The notes under the pieces are model-generated. The model was not told the DNA's origin. It saw only the letters and a list, made by a program, of their open reading frames with translations, and did not search any database. A program made the position numbers and the translations under genes. This document shows, piece by piece, positions 1 through 8,921 of a stretch of 58,214 bases of DNA. Position 1 is the stretch's first letter, and the number at the start of each line of letters is the position of its first letter. Source of the DNA: Gemmata massiliana (lineage in GTDB: Bacteria; Planctomycetota; Planctomycetia; Gemmatales; Gemmataceae); assembly GCA_000531095.1 (NCBI GenBank), contig HG799464.1, forward strand, positions 970,205-1,028,418. The letters are read 5' to 3'.

Positions 1-323
1 CAGGCGCCGGAGCACCCGCGCCCACTGCCGGCGCCCACTTCGAGCAGCGTGAGCGCGTCTTCCAGGTCCTGATCGTGCGTGAAGAGGCGCGCGACGTAGG
101 CCGTCTCGTTGGCGTAGAGCAGGGGCGGGTTGTCCTCGGTGACGATCCGCTTCATCCGGTCGATGCTGATCGCGTCGCTGTCCGCGATGTGACTGACCAC
201 TTCCAAAATCGACCACGCGCCCGGTCCGGGGCGCGCGGTCAGTTCCTCGCGGGTCAAGCCGGCGGCCGCGGCGCGGAGCTTCGCGGGCGCGGATTCATAC
301 GCATCAATGAGGGCACGATCCAT
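1..323 (-). CDS. DinB-like family protein, partial (runs off the window), with an apparent frameshift near the edge
   Basis: Reading the minus strand from the ATG at 323 gives MDRALIDAYESAPAKLRAAA followed by a segment with RPGPGAWSILEVVSHIADSD. This is the N-terminal helix and conserved GAWS-x-x-EV-x-x-H-x-x-D pattern of DinB/DUF664 four-helix-bundle proteins, many of which bind a metal through histidines. The window starts inside the gene, so the C-terminus is missing. The last visible residues read GAGSGRGCSG, but adding one G near 31-34 restores VGRRQWARVLRRL, which fits the family far better. This suggests a single missing base. The family call is from motif memory and no biochemical role is implied. 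Confidence 0.7.
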   Translation of the reverse strand, partial: MDRALIDAYESAPAKLRAAAAGLTREELTARPGPGAWSILEVVSHIADSDAISIDRMKRIVTEDNPPLLYANETAYVARLFTHDQDLEDALTLLEVGAGSGRGCSGA

Positions 324-513
324 TGTGGTCCCCGTTCGGTGCTTCGGCTCGCTTCAGTGCGTTTGTCACGTGATGATACCCGGTTCAAACCACTGCACAA
401 CCCAGCGAGTTTGCGCAGGTCATTGCGAACTTGCATTTTCACCCGGGCGTCGCTATTCCCGACCCACCGAATTGACTAAAGAACCGCGCCGGATCCAAGC
501 TCACGGGTGAGCC

Positions 514-927
514 ATGCGAGGAGCGTTGTACAGTCTGTGGCTCGGGGGCTTTACCCTGCTCGCAGGGGCGGGGTGTCAAATCACGTCCACCACTCACGCG
601 CCGGCCGAGGGCACGACGCACCAGCGCGGGAAAGCGGTCGTTCCGCCGGGCGATGTGTTGGAGGTCTACTACCCGGTACCGTTCGTGTCGCCCCCGAACC
701 TCACCACGCAGAGCACCTTTGACGACTGCTCCGTGCTCGAACAGAAACCCGATCACTTCCGCATCAAGAACCCCAATCCCTTCTCGCGCGAGGTCACCTG
801 GGAAGCGCGGGGCGTACCGATCACGGCGGTGAGTACCCCAACGGTGCAGATCGGAGTGGGAACTCCGCCCCCAGCGCCGACCGCGCGGAAAGAGGAGCGG
901 ACCGAGTTCGCGAACGGCGCCAAATAA
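514..927 (+). CDS. Small hypothetical lipoprotein
   Basis: 137 residues. The N-terminus has an arginine, a short hydrophobic core (LYSLWLGGFTLLAG) and a lipobox-like LAGAGC with the cysteine at about residue 21, so it is probably exported and lipid-anchored. The mature part is proline- and threonine-rich, with a central stretch (VLEVYYPVPFVSPPNL, then DDCSVLEQKPDHFRIKNPNPF) that matches no domain I recognise. The ATG at 514 is taken because it gives an uninterrupted signal peptide. It stands alone between the DinB-like gene on the opposite strand and a decayed transposase. Function unknown. Confidence 0.6.
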   Translation: MRGALYSLWLGGFTLLAGAGCQITSTTHAPAEGTTHQRGKAVVPPGDVLEVYYPVPFVSPPNLTTQSTFDDCSVLEQKPDHFRIKNPNPFSREVTWEARGVPITAVSTPTVQIGVGTPPPAPTARKEERTEFANGAK

Positions 928-1039
928 CGCACTTTGCTGCCAGTAGTCGGTCCCGTCGAGTACCTTGAAACGTCCCGGGGAAGTTGGAACCGCGGACGCA
1001 TCCTGACGATTCAGCGCGTGGGTGATGGGCGCGCAGAAC

Positions 1040-1775
1040 GCGCGCCAAGCCGCTCGGCACGCGCCGACAGCCCCAAGGGTTCCTCGATCGGTTCGCGGCC
1101 GTGATCGCCGAGGACACCACCTCGATTGCTTTGCCCGTGACGCGGGCGACCGAGTTCCCCGGTTGTGGTGGGTCGACGGCTCGGAGGGAGCCGCCGCACT
1201 CGATACCTTCCTGCGCCGGAACCGGCGAGATCCGCGCCCTGACCGCGCCCTGACCGCGCACGCCTGGCACAGCCGATCGCCACTTGACTGTTGAACCCCA
1301 AGCCCTGCCCGACGGCAGCCGGTATCTGGTCGACCTCAGTTTCATTCGTTCGGAGCACCGGCGCGCCTTCGCGTCGGGAACCTTTTGGATCACGCGGCGG
1401 CGCTACAACTGGCACCGTGCGACTGGCAGGTGTGGGCCACGAATGTCCCGCCCCGTGTTCCGAACACCTCGAACGTAAACGGTACCGCTGTCGGTGGCAG
1501 ATCGAGTTGTTCTTCAAGCGCGAAATCATTGGGCGGTTGGCGCGTCGATCCGCGTCACCGGGCGTTGCGCGTACAGGTGGAATTGTGGACCAAGTTACTG
1601 GGGCGTGGTGATGCACCGGGCGGTCTTGATGGGCGGCGCGAGCCTGTGGAAATTGACGCGCGTGGTGTGGGAATAGGGACGCGCGGCGAGCGGGTGGTGC
1701 GCCTGGAACGAACTGGCGCGCGTCCCGAAGCAACGTGCCTCGAAACGCAAACCGCGCGCGTTCCAAACCTAACTC
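1040..1775 (+). pseudogene. Degenerate IS4-type DDE transposase remnant
   Basis: No single frame spans this stretch, but three frames carry transposase blocks in the right order. Around 1078-1175 a frame reads FLDRFAAVIAEDTTSIALP then VTRATEFPGCGGS, resembling the first catalytic aspartate region of IS4 transposases. Around 1480-1523 another frame reads RYRCRWQIELFFK, the Y-R-E-K signature of that family. Around 1600-1675 a third reads GVVMHRAVLMGGASLWKLTR, typical of the C-terminal helices. The blocks are separated by frameshifts and probable deletions, since the stretch is shorter than an intact transposase of about 1.2 kb. I did not find convincing terminal inverted repeats. The element is dead by sequence. 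Confidence 0.7.
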
Positions 1776-1854
1776 GTTCAACCACTACACGCTAACTTGA
1801 TCGCATCTGGGGATGCGGCACCGGCCGTTCGTCGTTTTGATCTCATTCGCTGTC

Positions 1855-3201
1855 TCAAAGCTTCAGTACACCGGTGCTATCGCCGAAGGAACTGGCCGGA
1901 GCGCCCATCCGCTCGAAGAGCGCGAGGTACAGGTTCGTGATCGGCGTGTTCGCGCGCTTCGGGAACACGATGTGGCGCCCCGACTCGATCGTACTACCAC
2001 CTCGACCCGCGAGCAGGATCGGCAGGTCGTCGTGGTTGTGCCGGTCCCCGTCGCCGTTGCCGCTGCCGTACACGATCATCACGTTGTCGAGCAGGCAGCT
2101 CCCGTTCGCCTCCTTCACGGCCTTCATCTTGCCGAGCATGTAGGCGAACTGCTCCATGTGGAACGTGTTAATCTTCTTGATCTTCGCGAGCTTGGTCGCG
2201 TCGCTGCCGTGGTGCGAGAGGTCGTGGTGCCCCTCGGGGACGTCGATCATCTTGTACGGCTTGTTGCTCCCCTCGTTGGCGAAGGGCAAGGTGGCCACGC
2301 GCGTGAGGTCCGTTTGGAACGAGAGCACCATTAGGTCGGCCATCAACCGCATGTGCTCTTGCAGGTCTTTCGGGACACCGGTCGGGGCGGCCATGTTCGG
2401 CTTCGGTACCGGCGCCCGACTCACTTCGCGCGCCTTCTGAATCCGCTGCTCGACCTCGCGCACGCTCGACAGGTATTCGTCGAGTTTCTTCCGGTCGCCG
2501 GAGCCGAGCGTCGCGTTCAGACCCTTTGCGTCTTCCATCACGAAGTCGAGGACGCTCTTGTTGTACAGTTCGCGCTTGGCCCGCGCCTCGGCGAGTTCTT
2601 TCGGATCAACGCCGCCGAAAAGTCGCTCGAATACGGCCTTCGGGTCACACTCCTTGGCGTTGGGCGTCGATTCCCCGCGCCACGACAGGTTGGAGGAGTA
2701 CGCACAGGAGTACCCACTGTCACAGTTACCGGCCTGCTGCCCGCGTTCGATACCGAGTTCCAGCGAAGGGAATCGGGTTTTGTCACCGATCACGGTGGCG
2801 ACGTGCTGGTCGGCGGAAATGCCGGCTCGAATGTCGGCCCCGTGCGTTTTGCGTGCTTGGCGACCCGTGAGGAACGCGGACATGGCGCGGGCGTGGTCCC
2901 CGGGACCGTCGCCGTTGGCACGGGCCTTGTCCAACGTGAGACCGGAGATCACGTTGATGTGGTCTTTGAACGAGTTCAGTGGTTCGAGGATACCCGTCAG
3001 CTCTTTGAGTTTTCCTTCCGCAGCCGGCGTCCACGCGGCCATGTTCACGCCGTTCGGGACGTACACGAAGGCGAGGCGCTTGGGCGCCCCTGCCACGGCA
3101 GGGGCAGCAGGCGCCGCGACCGCGAACGATTCAAGAAAGGGCAAGGCAATGGCAGTGCCGAGTCCCTTCAGCGCGGTCCGGCGGGAAATCGACTTCTTCA
3201 T
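1855..3201 (-). CDS. DUF1552 domain-containing secreted protein
   Basis: 448 residues. The N-terminus (KKSISRRTALKGLGTAIALPF) is a twin-arginine-like signal, so export in folded form is likely. The mature protein follows the planctomycete DUF1552 pattern: KRLAFVYVPNGVNM near residue 40, GPGDHARAMSAFLTG near 100, CDSGYSCAYSSNLSWRGESTP near 160, and a C-terminal NVMIVYGSGNGDGDRHNHDDLPILLAG. It lies 170 bp downstream of a DUF1592 cytochrome-like protein on the same strand, the usual pairing in Planctomycetes. The biochemical role of the pair is not established; both are exported and one carries a heme-binding motif, suggesting a periplasmic redox or degradation function by inference. Confidence 0.88.
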   Translation of the reverse strand: MKKSISRRTALKGLGTAIALPFLESFAVAAPAAPAVAGAPKRLAFVYVPNGVNMAAWTPAAEGKLKELTGILEPLNSFKDHINVISGLTLDKARANGDGPGDHARAMSAFLTGRQARKTHGADIRAGISADQHVATVIGDKTRFPSLELGIERGQQAGNCDSGYSCAYSSNLSWRGESTPNAKECDPKAVFERLFGGVDPKELAEARAKRELYNKSVLDFVMEDAKGLNATLGSGDRKKLDEYLSSVREVEQRIQKAREVSRAPVPKPNMAAPTGVPKDLQEHMRLMADLMVLSFQTDLTRVATLPFANEGSNKPYKMIDVPEGHHDLSHHGSDATKLAKIKKINTFHMEQFAYMLGKMKAVKEANGSCLLDNVMIVYGSGNGDGDRHNHDDLPILLAGRGGSTIESGRHIVFPKRANTPITNLYLALFERMGAPASSFGDSTGVLKL

Positions 3202-3371
3202 TGGCAGCGTGCTCCGGATTGTTGGCCCTCGGCCTTATGGACGGGGCGGCACACGGGCAGGTAGCATGCAAACGGCGGGATCATTCAGGCGGGTTGCGGG
3301 AACGTTAACTAGCTGATCGGCAGTCACTCCGCACTTGCGCGCGGAGTTCACCAAGAACGCGAGCGCACAAG

Positions 3372-5774
3372 TTACTCGGTTCGTTTACCCTTGCGTTTCT
3401 GGAACGGGTCGGACTTCACAACTGCCAGTACCAGCGCCGAGAACTTATCGCCCTCAGTTTTTGAGGCCTTTACGATATCGTCGATCGCGCACTTATCGTA
3501 ATACTCTAACCCCCGGCCCAGACCAAAGGTAAGCAATTTTTCCGCGAAACAGTTGCGGAACTGGTCGGCCTTACCGAGCAGCACTTTTCGCAGGCCCGCG
3601 GGTCCGTTGAACTTCACACCGCCGGGAAGTTCACCCGTGGAATCAATGTTCTGCTTGTTGTCCTGCGTGCGCCACCCCCCGATCCCGTCGAAGTTCTCTA
3701 GCCCGAAGCCGAGCGGGTCGAGTTTGTTGTGACATACAGCGCACTTCGGGTCGGCCCGGTGTTGCTCCATCTGCTGCCGGAGCGTTCCCTTAAGTTGGCC
3801 GGTCGGGGGTAGTTCGGGCACATCGGGCGCAGGAGGGGGAGGCGGGGTGTTGAGTACGTTCTCGAGAATCCACTTCCCGCGCTTCACCGGGCTGGTCCGG
3901 GTCGGGTTCGAGGTCACGGTGAGCGTACTGGCCATCGTGATAATGCCGCCGCGCCGGGTATCGGGCAACTTCACTTTGCGGAACTCGCTCCCCTTCACAT
4001 CGGTAAGTCCGTAGTGCTTCGCCAGTTTGTCGTTGACGAAGGTGTAATCGGCGTCGAGGAAGTCGAGGATCGGGCGGTCGTTCTGGACCACGAACTCGAA
4101 GAACGTCTCCGCCTCCTGAATCATCGCGTTGCGGAGCGATTCGTCCCAGTTCGGGTAGTACCCCTTATCGGGGCTGAGCGTCTTGAGGTTACGCAACTGG
4201 AGCCACTGCCCCGCGAAGTTCTCGGACATCGCCCGCACCTTCGGGTCTTTGAGCATGCGCTTCACTTGCGCATCGAGGGTACCAGGTTTGCGCAATTCGC
4301 CCTTCGCCGCGAGCGCGAACAGTTCCTCGTCCGGCATGCTCGACCACAGGAAGTACGAGAGCCGCGTCGCGAACTCGAAGTCGTTGATGGTGCGGACGTC
4401 GTTGGGATTCTTCGGATCGTCCTCGATCCGATAGAGGAAGTGCGGCGACACGAGCACCGCTTTCATCGGGAGCCGGAGCGCCTTATCGAACGCTTCGCCC
4501 TGCTTGGTGGCGACGTCGAAGAGCTGCATGAGCCGCACAATTTCGTTCGGCGCGACGGGCCGACGGTAGGCGCGACGGGCGAAATTGGTGAGCACCTTCT
4601 CGGCTGCGGCGCGGGCGTCCGTGCTAGACGCGGGGCGGGCGACGAGGAGCAGTTTCACCGAGGCCGGCTCTGGTGGTGGAACCGGGTTGAACGGTCCTTC
4701 GATCTCGATGCGCTCCAGACCCATCTCGCGGAATTTCTTGTTCGCCTTGTCCTCGAAAGCGTTGGTGAACGCGACAGCGACGCGCTTCTCACCGGCCAGG
4801 AGCTTGGTTCGAGCCTCGTATATCTGGGACTTACCCTGCTCCGCGTCCACGGTGAGCGTTTTCACGTCCTTGCCGTCCACACGAATGGTCGCTTGCGGGT
4901 AGGCGTCGCCGATCTTCGTGCCCCATGCCTTAAAGCGAACGACGTACTCGCCCTCGGCCGGGAAGTTAAACTTCTCCAGGAACCCGGACCCTTCTGAGGT
5001 GAACACGATCTTGTTGATCGGGTCGCGTGCCTTGGCGCTCCGGGGAATCACGAGGATGTTTTGCGCTCCGAAGCCCTGTTTGCTGCTCTTGATGGGTTCG
5101 GGAATGTTCATCGCTGCGGTAACGATCTTGTCCGCGGCCGCGAGGTACTTCTCGAGCAGAATCGGCTGGAACGAGAGCACGTCGCCGATGTTGTCGAAGC
5201 CGTAGCCGACGTCGTCCGAAGGGAACTCTTCAGCGGGCTTAAAGTCCACGCCGCAAAGGTCGCGGATCGTGTTGTTGTACTCGGCGCGGTTGAGGCGCCG
5301 AATCGTCACGCGGCCCGGGTCTTTAGGTGTGGAGGGGGAACAATCAACCCTGGTGAGCGAGTTCTCGATCCAGTCGAGGATGAACTCTTTCTCGTCCTTC
5401 GTCGGTTGGGGCTTCTTGGACGCGGCCGGGGGCATTTCGCCGGACGCGATCACGTGCTGCATCGCGCTCCAGTTCTTGCGGTCCTTGCGTGCCTGAGCCT
5501 CGCTCGTGTAACTCTCCAGCGATAACCCACCCTTGGCCTTCTCACCCTTGTGGCAATCCAGGCAGTATTTCTGGATGAACGGCAGCACCTTTGCCTTGAA
5601 CACCGGATCTTCCGCGGGCGCCGGCTCGGCGCGCACCGGTGATTCGGTGAAATCGGTGACCGGCGCGCGAGCCGTTACGTCCTTCGGCTTCTCATTGAGC
5701 GCGAGCGCCCAAACGGCGGTACTCGCCGTGGCAGTCATACCGACGAGCGCGAAAAGGACGGGTCGCAACACCAT
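3372..5774 (-). CDS. DUF1592/DUF1587/DUF1588/DUF1585 cytochrome c-like protein
   Basis: 800 residues with an N-terminal hydrophobic signal (VLRPVLFALVGMTATASTAVWAL). A planctomycete-type cytochrome c motif CLDCH lies at residues 71-75 (heme ligation). Next comes a DUF1587 block (RLNRAEYNNTIRDL near 158), an insert with a carbohydrate-binding-like beta region (about 245-360), a DUF1595 block (NFARRAYRRPVAPNEI), the DUF1592 core (RLSYFLWSSMPDEELF), DUF1588 (RRGGIITMASTLTVTSNPTRTSPVKRG cut short here, then CAVCHNKLDPLGF near 680) and a C-terminal DUF1585. It is the first gene of a two-gene unit with the DUF1552 protein. Exported, probably periplasmic; substrate unknown. Confidence 0.88.
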   Translation of the reverse strand: MVLRPVLFALVGMTATASTAVWALALNEKPKDVTARAPVTDFTESPVRAEPAPAEDPVFKAKVLPFIQKYCLDCHKGEKAKGGLSLESYTSEAQARKDRKNWSAMQHVIASGEMPPAASKKPQPTKDEKEFILDWIENSLTRVDCSPSTPKDPGRVTIRRLNRAEYNNTIRDLCGVDFKPAEEFPSDDVGYGFDNIGDVLSFQPILLEKYLAAADKIVTAAMNIPEPIKSSKQGFGAQNILVIPRSAKARDPINKIVFTSEGSGFLEKFNFPAEGEYVVRFKAWGTKIGDAYPQATIRVDGKDVKTLTVDAEQGKSQIYEARTKLLAGEKRVAVAFTNAFEDKANKKFREMGLERIEIEGPFNPVPPPEPASVKLLLVARPASSTDARAAAEKVLTNFARRAYRRPVAPNEIVRLMQLFDVATKQGEAFDKALRLPMKAVLVSPHFLYRIEDDPKNPNDVRTINDFEFATRLSYFLWSSMPDEELFALAAKGELRKPGTLDAQVKRMLKDPKVRAMSENFAGQWLQLRNLKTLSPDKGYYPNWDESLRNAMIQEAETFFEFVVQNDRPILDFLDADYTFVNDKLAKHYGLTDVKGSEFRKVKLPDTRRGGIITMASTLTVTSNPTRTSPVKRGKWILENVLNTPPPPPAPDVPELPPTGQLKGTLRQQMEQHRADPKCAVCHNKLDPLGFGLENFDGIGGWRTQDNKQNIDSTGELPGGVKFNGPAGLRKVLLGKADQFRNCFAEKLLTFGLGRGLEYYDKCAIDDIVKASKTEGDKFSALVLAVVKSDPFQKRKGKRTE

Positions 5775-5978
5775 CGAGGTCTCCGCAAAGTGCGTGCGGG
5801 AGGAGCGAGTTAATAGCTGGAAGGTAATACAGGCGGGACAGAGTCTCTGATTAAAAATGTAGCAAACCCTGTGGAAAACTCAAACGGAATGTGCCGTTGC
5901 ATCTGGACAAGCGTTGCGAAAATGGCGGTCAGAAAGAAATCGCGATCCGCAAGCCTGTGATGAGCCTCTACAAAAGAA

Positions 5979-6006
5979 AACGGCGCCGGGAATCCCTGGC
6001 GCCGTT
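5979..6006 (-). terminator. Rho-independent terminator of the glycosyltransferase pair
   Basis: A 9-bp perfect stem, AACGGCGCC paired with GGCGCCGTT, encloses a 10-nt loop. Read on the minus strand it is followed by a T-rich tract (TTTTCTTTTG, opposite 5970-5979). It starts 16 bp past the stop of the downstream glycosyltransferase. Confidence 0.8.
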
Positions 6007-6021
6007 CATATTCTCGTCAGA

Positions 6022-7179
6022 TTAACGACCGGCGAGGTCGCTGTAGAACGTCTCGAACCGCTTCGTCATGGCCTCACGGCTGTACTCGGTCCCCACGCGC
6101 CGACGTGCCGCAGCCCCGTACCCCGCGGCCCGGAGCGGGTTCGCGAGCAAATCTCCGATCGCGTTCACCATTGCATTTGAGTCGCCCGCGGGAACGACCA
6201 GACCGCACCGACCGCCGTCGAGTACCCGGGCGTTCGCCCCCACGTCCGTTGCGATTACCGCGCGTCCCGCGGCCATGTATTCGAGCAGTGCGTTCGACAT
6301 ACCTTCGGAGTGCGACGGGAGAACCGCGATGTCCACGCCGCGCAGGAACCCCGGCACGTCCGAAACCGACCCGCGCAGAACGAAGCGCTCACCTAAACCG
6401 AGTTCCGCGTGCAGGGCCGTCAGTTTCGCGCGCTGTTCGCCGTCACCGGCCACCTCGAACACCAGTTGCGGGAACCGTTCCAACGCCGCACGCGCCGTTC
6501 GCATCAGCCCGTCGATGTTCTTCACCGGGCGCAGGTTCGCGACGCACCCGATGCGCACGAGGCGCTTCGAGGTGTCCGGGAGCAGGAACCGCTTGAAGCG
6601 GGCCGTATCGACACCATTGGCCAGCACGACCACGCGGGCACGCGGGACGCCGTCGCCCTCGACGAGCGCTTCCTTCCCCACGTCCGTGTTCGTGAGCGTC
6701 AGGTCCACGAACGGCCGCAGCATCCGGTTCATGACGCGGTGCTTGCGCGTGAGCCAGTAGCCGAGGTTGTTGCGCACGCGGAGCACGTTGCGGATGCCGC
6801 ACATTTTGGCCAACGGCGCCCCGAGGTACGCGGCGTCGAGGAAGTACGTTTGGAGCACTTCCGGCCGGTGCTCGCGCCAAAAGGCACGCAACCGGTTCGC
6901 CGCGGTCACCGCGCGCCCGCTGAAGAGTTTTTGAACTCCGAGCCGAATGACAGGACAATTGGTCGGTTCGAGGTTACGCGACAGGTCGTCCTCGCCGTCG
7001 AGCAGCACGAGGATCGGCTGAACGCGCGTGCGGTCGAGTTCGCGGATGAGTGCGAGGAGCTGGGTCTCCGTTCCGGCGCGACTCAGGCGATCGATCATGA
7101 AGCAAACACGAACGGGGTCGGCTGTGGCGACCCGGGCCGGTGCGTGGATCATGGGGCGCGGTGCGAGTAGTGCGGACAT
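6022..7179 (-). CDS. GT4-type glycosyltransferase
   Basis: 385 residues with the two-domain GT-B layout. The N-terminal Rossmann half has RVCFMIDRLSRAGTETQLLAL near residue 25, a glycine-rich acceptor-side motif. The C-terminal half has RIGCVANLRPVKNIDGLM near 230, then FEVAGDGEQR, a VLPSHSEGMSNALLEYMAAG segment near 300 containing the E-x7-E motif that binds the nucleotide sugar, and a following G-V/A-T-DVGAN. These mark a retaining GT4 enzyme that probably builds a cell-surface polysaccharide or glycolipid. It follows a second GT4 by 15 bp and is closed by a terminator, so the two form one transcript. Donor and acceptor cannot be told from sequence. Confidence 0.85.
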   Translation of the reverse strand: MSALLAPRPMIHAPARVATADPVRVCFMIDRLSRAGTETQLLALIRELDRTRVQPILVLLDGEDDLSRNLEPTNCPVIRLGVQKLFSGRAVTAANRLRAFWREHRPEVLQTYFLDAAYLGAPLAKMCGIRNVLRVRNNLGYWLTRKHRVMNRMLRPFVDLTLTNTDVGKEALVEGDGVPRARVVVLANGVDTARFKRFLLPDTSKRLVRIGCVANLRPVKNIDGLMRTARAALERFPQLVFEVAGDGEQRAKLTALHAELGLGERFVLRGSVSDVPGFLRGVDIAVLPSHSEGMSNALLEYMAAGRAVIATDVGANARVLDGGRCGLVVPAGDSNAMVNAIGDLLANPLRAAGYGAAARRRVGTEYSREAMTKRFETFYSDLAGR

Positions 7180-7194
7180 CCTGTCCTTCTTTCC

Positions 7195-8334
7195 TCAAGC
7201 GACGGCTTCAGCAGGTGTGGGACGCAAGGTGTTGAGTAATCGGAGATACGCTGTCGCTTGAGCCTGGAAGGTGAACAATTCGCGCATCCGGTCGCGCCCG
7301 GCCGCACCGAACCGGGTGCGGAGGGGGGCGTCGCGGAGCAACTCACCAACTTTGTTCGCAATGTCGGCCGGGGAGCCCGGTGGAACGAGGAAGCCGTTCA
7401 CGTTGTCGGCAATGGCCTCGGGCGTACCGCCGACGGCGGTCGCGACCACTGGCACGCCCGCGGCACTCGCTTCGAGCGCGACGTTGGGCAGCCCTTCTGT
7501 GTACGAGGGGAGCACAACCACGTCGGCACTGCCGATGAGTGAATCGAGGTCGGTGCGAAAGCCCGGGAGCACGACACGGCCGGTGAGCCCGAGTTCCGCG
7601 ATCCGGCGCTCCAGTTCCCCGCGCAACTGTCCCTCACCGAACAGCACGACGCCGGCCGAGGGGTTCGCGGTGACGATAGAACGCGCGGCTTCGATCAGTA
7701 CACCGAAGCCCTTTTCCGGGCTGAACCGCCCGGCCCCGACAATAATCTGCGAAACGCTCGTGTCGCACCCGAAGAACGCGCTCAAACGGGCGCGCGCGGT
7801 CGGGTCCGTGCGCTCGAACGCGCCGAGCCGCGCACTGTTGCGAATCACGGTCAGCCGGTTCGCGGGTATACGGCACCAGCGCCGCACCTTCTCGGCCTGC
7901 CCTTCCGACACGCACACGACGTGGTCCATGAACTGCATGTGCCGGCGGTCGATCCACTCGTAGGCGCGCACCTTACCCGTTTCGCCGGTCCACCCGCGCG
8001 ACACCGCGACCGCGGGGATTCCGACGCGGCGCGCGGCGAGCCGACCGAGCACGTGGGCCTTGTAACCGTGGCAAATGAGCACGTCGCACGTGGTCGCGCG
8101 GAGCAGATCGGACACTTCGCGAACGGCCGCGAACACTTTTGGGAAATCGTTTTTGAGCGGCGCGGTCGCGAAGCCCTGTGCGCGCACGAATTCGAGGAAC
8201 GCGCCGCCGCGCCCGCCCTCGGAGAACGTGCTGAACGTGGTGCGCACGAATTCGGGGAGCGCGAGCGCGAGCCCGAGCATCTGCCGCTCCGGGCCTCCGA
8301 AAAACGTGCTGGCGGTAAGGTGAACGAGGTTCAT
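7195..8334 (-). CDS. GT4-type glycosyltransferase
   Basis: About 379 residues. The N-terminus MNLVHLTASTFFGGPERQML matches the start of related planctomycete transferases, so the ATG at 8334 is preferred over one five codons upstream (8349). GT-B fold: FFGGPERQ near residue 12, HGYKAHVLGRLAARRVGIP near 90, IIVGAGRFSPEKGFGVLIEA near 205, and VVLPSYTEGLPNVALEASAAGVPVVAT near 285 with the E-x7-E donor-binding motif. Likely involved in exopolysaccharide or surface glycan assembly. It is 15 bp upstream of the second GT4 and transcribed with it. Confidence 0.85.
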   Translation of the reverse strand: MNLVHLTASTFFGGPERQMLGLALALPEFVRTTFSTFSEGGRGGAFLEFVRAQGFATAPLKNDFPKVFAAVREVSDLLRATTCDVLICHGYKAHVLGRLAARRVGIPAVAVSRGWTGETGKVRAYEWIDRRHMQFMDHVVCVSEGQAEKVRRWCRIPANRLTVIRNSARLGAFERTDPTARARLSAFFGCDTSVSQIIVGAGRFSPEKGFGVLIEAARSIVTANPSAGVVLFGEGQLRGELERRIAELGLTGRVVLPGFRTDLDSLIGSADVVVLPSYTEGLPNVALEASAAGVPVVATAVGGTPEAIADNVNGFLVPPGSPADIANKVGELLRDAPLRTRFGAAGRDRMRELFTFQAQATAYLRLLNTLRPTPAEAVA

Positions 8335-8477
8335 TAGTCCCGTGCGCATCCGTGCGGCAGGCGGGCGAGTCCGCTTAAGGGAGGAAGTGTAGGGGTTGTG
8401 CCGGTTCGTTGTCTACCCGACTTTTCACATTCGCGCGATTGGAGAGTTCCCAAATCGGATATTCCCCGCGAACGCCC

Positions 8478-8921
8478 CTAACGCTTCAGAGCAAGCACGA
8501 TCACACCCGAAGCCACCAACCCGATGCCGGTCCATTCACGAAGGCTCAATCGCTCGCGTAAAAACACCACTGCGAACACCGCGACCAATACCACGCTCAA
8601 CTTGTCCACGGGTGCGACCTTCGACACCTCACCAACCTTGAGTGCGCGGAAATAGCACACCCACGACGCGCCCGTTGCGAGTCCGGATAGTACGAGCAGG
8701 AGCACCGCGCGCGACGAGAGCGGTTCGGACGTGTTCCATTTCCCGCCGACCGTAACGAGGCCGAGTAAGCACACGAGCACCACTACAGTGCGAATGAGCG
8801 TAGCGAGGTCGGGGTCGATGTTGCTTGCCCCCGCTTTCGCGAGAACGGCAGTTACGGCCGCGAACGCGGCAGACAGCAGTGCCCAGAACACCCACGAGTC
8901 ACTCACGGCACGCGCCCTCAT
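8478..8921 (-). CDS. Small EamA-family membrane transporter (single EamA unit)
   Basis: 147 residues with about five hydrophobic helices (WVFWALLSAAFAAVTAVLA, TVVVLVCLLGLVTV, AVLLLVLSGLATGASWVCYF, VVLVAVFAVVFL, GIGLVASGVIVLAL). The WVCYFRALKVGEVSKVAPVD segment and the LRERLSLREWTGIGLV segment are EamA hallmarks. It holds one EamA repeat where most drug/metabolite exporters have two, so it probably acts as a dimer, as in small multidrug transporters. The ATG at 8921 overlaps the stop codon of the upstream anti-sigma-like gene by one base, indicating translational coupling. A longer in-frame ORF from 9059 would overlap that gene and is not favoured. Substrate unknown. Confidence 0.82.
   Translation of the reverse strand: MRARAVSDSWVFWALLSAAFAAVTAVLAKAGASNIDPDLATLIRTVVVLVCLLGLVTVGGKWNTSEPLSSRAVLLLVLSGLATGASWVCYFRALKVGEVSKVAPVDKLSVVLVAVFAVVFLRERLSLREWTGIGLVASGVIVLALKR

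Noticed and set aside
1011-1781. Minus-strand 256-codon open frame over the transposase remnant
   Set aside because: Transposase motifs lie on the plus strand; the minus frame is arginine/proline-rich with no recognisable pattern.
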